Part shown: positions 14,427 to 17,547 of the stretch, in pieces
Layout of the letters: the number at the start of each line of letters is the position of its first letter
Position numbering within the stretch: position 1 is the first letter of the stretch
Made by a program: the position numbers and the translations under genes
NCBI GenBank assembly: GCA_035267045.1
Contig: DATFMH010000033.1
Span: 1 to 17,547, forward strand
DNA length: 17,547 bases
Source of the DNA: DATFMH01 sp035267045
Lineage (GTDB): Bacteria > Bacteroidota > Rhodothermia > Balneolales > DATFMH01
Direction of reading: 5' to 3'
The notes under the pieces: generated by a model
The model's input: the letters and a program-made list of their open reading frames with translations, nothing else
Databases searched by the model: none
Told to the model about the DNA's origin: nothing

Positions 14427-16271
14427 ATGTCTCTCGCATTCATAGACTGGTTACTGATTATCTCATACTTCATTATCTCTTTTGGAATAGCGATTTATTT
14501 TTCCAAAAGAGCCGGTAAGAATACTACGGAATATTTTTTATCGGGAAGAAATATGCCATGGTGGCTGGCGGGGACAAGTATGGTTGCCACAACATTTGCT
14601 GCCGATACTCCTTTGGCTGTGACAGAGATGGTGGCCAAAAACGGAATTGCCGGTAATTGGCTTTGGTGGAATTTTGTGTTTGGTGGAATGCTGACAGTTT
14701 TCTTTTTTGCCCGCTTGTGGCGGCGAAGTGGCGTTTTGACCGATGTGGAATTTATTGAATTACGATACAGCGGTCCGGAGGCGGCATGGCTTCGCGGTAT
14801 CAAGGCTCTTTATTATGGGTTATTGATGAACATTATCATACTTGGCTGGGTCTCACTTGCCATGCAGACGATCATCCAGGTTCTTTTTCCGGGAATTACG
14901 TTATTCGGTATGAAATCGATCACTTTTCTGGGAATGACGATGGATGCCTCACTCGCAATCGTCGGTATCATCATTCTAATGGTCGGCGTTTATGCTTTGT
15001 TATCCGGTTTATGGGGAGTAGCCGTTACCGATGCTTTTCAGTTTTTTGTGGCAATGGGCGGATCGATAATACTGGCTGTTTATGCTTTAAAAGTACCTAA
15101 GGTAGGTGGCATTTCAGGCTTGCTGCATAAATTACCGGCATCAACATTTAACTTCTTCCCGACAATAGGAACAGCCGTAAAAGGAGCAGGGGTGCTGGCA
15201 TTGAGTGTGGCGGCGTTTGCCGCTTACATTGGGGTGCAGTGGTGGTCGAGCTGGTATCCGGGAGCAGAACCGGGTGGGGGAGGCTATATCGCGCAGCGAA
15301 TGATGGGCGCGAAGGATGAAAAACATTCCCTGTTTGCTACGTTATGGTTTACAATAGCACATTATTGTCTCCGTCCGTGGCCGTGGATTATTGTAGCACT
15401 TGTTTCGCTTGTTTTATATCCACACCTGGCGAGTCCGCGCGAAGGGTTTGTCATGGTAATGCGGGATGCCCTCCCGCCGGGGATTTTAGGGTTATTGGTA
15501 GCGGCTTTTTTAGCTGCTTTTATGAGTACGTTTTCTACACAATTAAACTGGGGCACTTCTTATATCATCAATGATTTCTGGCGTCGTTTCATTAAGCCGG
15601 GTGGCAGTGAGCGATACTACGTTCTATTGTCCCGTATCGTAACATTTGTCCTGGCTGTTTTATCACTAATAGTGACCACTCAACTACACTCTATCAGTCA
15701 GGCCTGGGGTTTGGTTCTGACAGCTTCTGCCGGACTCGGACTTGTACTGATATTACGCTGGTATTGGTGGCGGGTAACGGCATGGAGTGAACTGACGGCT
15801 ACACTGGCCCCGGTCGTTATGGTTATTTTATCGCTTCTGGGAGTTAACGTGCCCGGCCTGGATGATCCGTTTCCAATAAATTTATTTTATATCGTTGCCA
15901 TTACTACAGTGATATGGGTGGCCGCAACTTATATTTTCCCGCCAACCAGGCAAGATGTCTTAGATAAATTTTATCAAAGAGTTCGTCCCGGCGGACCCGG
16001 ATGGCAACCGTTGAAAAAGAGATACCCGGATATAAAAGCGGATAGTGGATTGACCTCTCTATTCTTTGACTGGATGGCAGGTGTTGCACTTATATACCTT
16101 GTCCTTTTTGGAGTCGGACATATCATCTTCCACCGAATGATGGATGGCTTTTTATGTTTGCTGGGCGGTGCGATAGCTGCAGGATTTCTTTACTGGGATC
16201 TGAACCGGAGAGGCTTCGACACCATTATAGAACAAGTTGAGAATGCAGATGCGGTAAGAAGAGAATCTTAG
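14427..16271 (+). CDS. SSS family sodium:solute symporter
   Basis: The protein has 614 residues with about 13-15 membrane helices and a short cytoplasmic tail. It opens with the SSS pattern of a first helix followed by AGKNTTEYFLSGRNMPWWLAG and carries STQLNWGTSYIINDFWRRF in the region of the conserved SSS sodium-site helix. The family uses the sodium gradient to bring in sugars, amino acids, sialic acid or nucleosides; sequence alone does not give the substrate. It begins 42 bases after the GH20 stop, with AGGG at 14417-14420 ahead of the ATG, and ends at a clear terminator, so it is probably cotranscribed with GH20. Uptake of the amino sugar released by GH20, or of a short oligomer, is the natural inference. 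The central stretch RPWPWIIVALVSLVLYP is typical of large SSS members from this group. Confidence 0.9.
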   Translation: MSLAFIDWLLIISYFIISFGIAIYFSKRAGKNTTEYFLSGRNMPWWLAGTSMVATTFAADTPLAVTEMVAKNGIAGNWLWWNFVFGGMLTVFFFARLWRRSGVLTDVEFIELRYSGPEAAWLRGIKALYYGLLMNIIILGWVSLAMQTIIQVLFPGITLFGMKSITFLGMTMDASLAIVGIIILMVGVYALLSGLWGVAVTDAFQFFVAMGGSIILAVYALKVPKVGGISGLLHKLPASTFNFFPTIGTAVKGAGVLALSVAAFAAYIGVQWWSSWYPGAEPGGGGYIAQRMMGAKDEKHSLFATLWFTIAHYCLRPWPWIIVALVSLVLYPHLASPREGFVMVMRDALPPGILGLLVAAFLAAFMSTFSTQLNWGTSYIINDFWRRFIKPGGSERYYVLLSRIVTFVLAVLSLIVTTQLHSISQAWGLVLTASAGLGLVLILRWYWWRVTAWSELTATLAPVVMVILSLLGVNVPGLDDPFPINLFYIVAITTVIWVAATYIFPPTRQDVLDKFYQRVRPGGPGWQPLKKRYPDIKADSGLTSLFFDWMAGVALIYLVLFGVGHIIFHRMMDGFLCLLGGAIAAGFLYWDLNRRGFDTIIEQVENADAVRRES

Positions 16272-16304
16272 TGAATGCAGGTGTTGCAAACATTTATACA
16301 TTTT

Positions 16305-16342
16305 AACGGTATGCCGGTCTCTTATTGACATACCGTTTTTTA
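16305..16342 (+). terminator. Intrinsic terminator after the SSS gene
   Basis: AACGGTATG (16305-16313) is perfectly complementary to CATACCGTT (16329-16337), with a 15-base loop and a T-run through 16341, followed by more T-rich sequence. It lies 33 bases after the symporter stop and separates the GH20-SSS pair from the oxidoreductase gene. Confidence 0.85.
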
Positions 16343-16392
16343 TTTTACCATAATGAATATGAATCAGTATTAATCAGAAAGGAAATGTTACC

Positions 16393-17379
16393 ATGAATCG
16401 GACCATCAATTGGGGAATTATGGGAACGGGGCAGATTGCCAGGAAATTTGCCAAAGATTTAAAGTTCGTATCCGATGCAAAATTATTAGGTGTTGGTTCG
16501 AGGCATAAAAGCTCAGCTGACGAATTTGGCGACCGGTTTAATGTGCCGCGCCGTTATGCCGCTTATGATGAGCTTGCAAGCGATCCGGAAATTGATGTGA
16601 TCTACATCGCAACCCCGCATAGCAGGCATCACAATAATAGCCTGTTGTGTTTATCTGCCGGTAAGCATGTTTTATGTGAAAAACCTTTTACGATCAACAG
16701 GAGGCAAGCCGAAGAAGTGATAGCAGCCGCACGTGAAAAAAATCTGTTTTTAATGGAGGCCATGTGGAGCCGCTTCGTACCCGTATATCAAAAGGTTAGT
16801 GAATGGATAAATAATGGCAGGATAGGGACTATTCGAATGATTACAGCCGATTTCGGTTTCAGGGCTCCGTGGGACGCCGATCACAGGTTATTTAATCCGG
16901 AACTTGGTGGTGGCGCCTTGATGGATGTAGGGATTTACACCCTTGATTTACCCAGGTGGATTTTACAGAAAGAGCCCAAAGTGATAAAGTCGTGGGCGGA
17001 AATTGGAGAGACCGGTGTGGACGAACAATCGGCTTATATCCTGGGATATGATGAAGGGGAATTGGCTGTTCTAAGCAGTGCCGTTCGGACACAAACACCG
17101 CAGGAAGCTGTTATCATGGGAACAGATGGTTCCATAAAAATTCATAGGCCGTTTTGGAATCCTCAAAAAGTAACTATTACCGATTCAGGGGAAGATACGA
17201 CGGTATCCTTACCAATTGAGAACGGCCTTGGATATCAGTTTGAGGCTATGGAAGTAATGAATTGTTTGCGAAAAGGGAAATCGGAAAGTGACATCATGCC
17301 GTTGCAGACAACCCTGAAAAATATGCAGCTTCTGGATACTATCAGAGATCAGTGGGGATTGAAATATCCGGGCGAATAA
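16393..17379 (+). CDS. Gfo/Idh/MocA family NAD(P)-dependent oxidoreductase
   Basis: The cytoplasmic protein has 328 residues. The N-terminal Rossmann domain (about 1-122) carries GIMGTGQIA at 8-16, and ATPHSRHH precedes the family EKP motif at 96-98 with the catalytic Lys97. The C-terminal alpha/beta domain has EAMWSRFVP and GGGALMDVGIYTLDL, placing D178 and Y182 where dimeric dihydrodiol dehydrogenase has its active-site Asp and Tyr. The closest branch is thus the trans-1,2-dihydrobenzene-1,2-diol/D-xylose dehydrogenase-like one. The bacterial substrate is probably a sugar or sugar derivative. GGAAA at 16381-16385 precedes the ATG. The gene follows the symporter terminator, so it is probably transcribed separately even though sugar metabolism would suit the neighbours. 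Confidence 0.9.
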   Translation: MNRTINWGIMGTGQIARKFAKDLKFVSDAKLLGVGSRHKSSADEFGDRFNVPRRYAAYDELASDPEIDVIYIATPHSRHHNNSLLCLSAGKHVLCEKPFTINRRQAEEVIAAAREKNLFLMEAMWSRFVPVYQKVSEWINNGRIGTIRMITADFGFRAPWDADHRLFNPELGGGALMDVGIYTLDLPRWILQKEPKVIKSWAEIGETGVDEQSAYILGYDEGELAVLSSAVRTQTPQEAVIMGTDGSIKIHRPFWNPQKVTITDSGEDTTVSLPIENGLGYQFEAMEVMNCLRKGKSESDIMPLQTTLKNMQLLDTIRDQWGLKYPGE

Positions 17380-17408
17380 AAGATGATTTTCGGGGATAGC
17401 GCGTCAGA

Positions 17409-17453
17409 TAGCTTTAACCTGTCCGACAGCTAATACCGGTAGTTATTTTTTTT
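17409..17453 (+). terminator. Weak terminator candidate after the oxidoreductase gene
   Basis: TAGCT (17409-17413) can pair with AGCTA (17428-17432), a short palindrome TACCGGTA follows (17434-17441), and eight T residues run from 17446 to 17453. The stem is short and separated from the T-run, so termination here is possible but unproven. Confidence 0.25.
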
Positions 17454-17526
17454 GTTGCAATTTGTTTAATACCAATGTAAATCGTACATAAAGTAAGTTT
17501 AAAGTCTGTTAGTATAATTTTAAAAG

Positions 17527-17547
17527 ATGATGGCTATGCCCACAAGA
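17527..17547 (+). CDS. Possible first codons of a further gene, cut by window end
   Basis: ATG codons at 17527, 17530 and 17536 lie in one frame that stays open to the window end (MMAMPTR). The upstream 70 bases are A/T-rich, with TATAAT near 17512-17517, as a promoter region could be. Seven codons are too few to support a protein, so this only flags that a gene may begin here. Confidence 0.18.

Overview
The window is chromosomal DNA of moderately low GC, probably from the Bacteroidota–Balneolota–Rhodothermota group. This is inferred from gene content, not from a marker gene. The pointers are the Bat (Bacteroides aerotolerance) proteins BatC, BatD and BatE in a row, a bacillithiol-type BshA, a sphingolipid-type fatty acid 2-hydroxylase, a standalone sucC, a GH20 enzyme with the C-terminal extension common in these phyla, and mostly weak Shine-Dalgarno sequences. 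A member of the Balneolales fits but is not proven. All large genes look intact. I see no tRNA, rRNA, CRISPR array, transposase or phage gene.

Layout. Bases 3-524 hold the 3' end of an unrecognised gene, convergent with a fatty acid 2-hydroxylase (562-1167, minus). A 710-base stretch follows (1168-1877) with two related inverted-repeat pairs, a short signal-peptide-like ORF and a plus-strand terminator with no full gene in front of it. This is the least explained part of the window. A PEGA-domain lipoprotein (1878-2273, plus) ends at a bidirectional terminator. From 7999 down to 2394 a minus-strand block reads yebC, batC-like, batD, batE-like, M20 dipeptidase. The three bat genes overlap one another and the peptidase starts 25 bases after batE. 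The moxR, DUF58, batA and batB genes that often precede batC are not here.

bshA (8204-9346) diverges from yebC, and an EamA-family transporter follows (9553-10482). sucC (10609-11814, minus) converges on the transporter and has its own strong terminator. A second gene-poor stretch (11815-12206) separates sucC from a plus-strand carbohydrate group: an exported GH20 beta-N-acetylhexosaminidase, an SSS-family sodium:solute symporter 42 bases downstream and then, after a clear terminator, a Gfo/Idh/MocA oxidoreductase. The last 168 bases contain a weak terminator and possibly the first codons of another gene.

How it works together. The Bat block is an envelope module of TPR and BatD proteins. 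GH20 plus SSS reads as release of amino sugars outside the cytoplasm followed by sodium-driven uptake of a product. BshA points to bacillithiol redox chemistry, SucC to the TCA cycle, and the 2-hydroxylase to hydroxylated membrane lipids. I found no convincing undescribed multi-gene system. The best leads are the non-coding stretch at 1168-1877 and the partial Bat operon.
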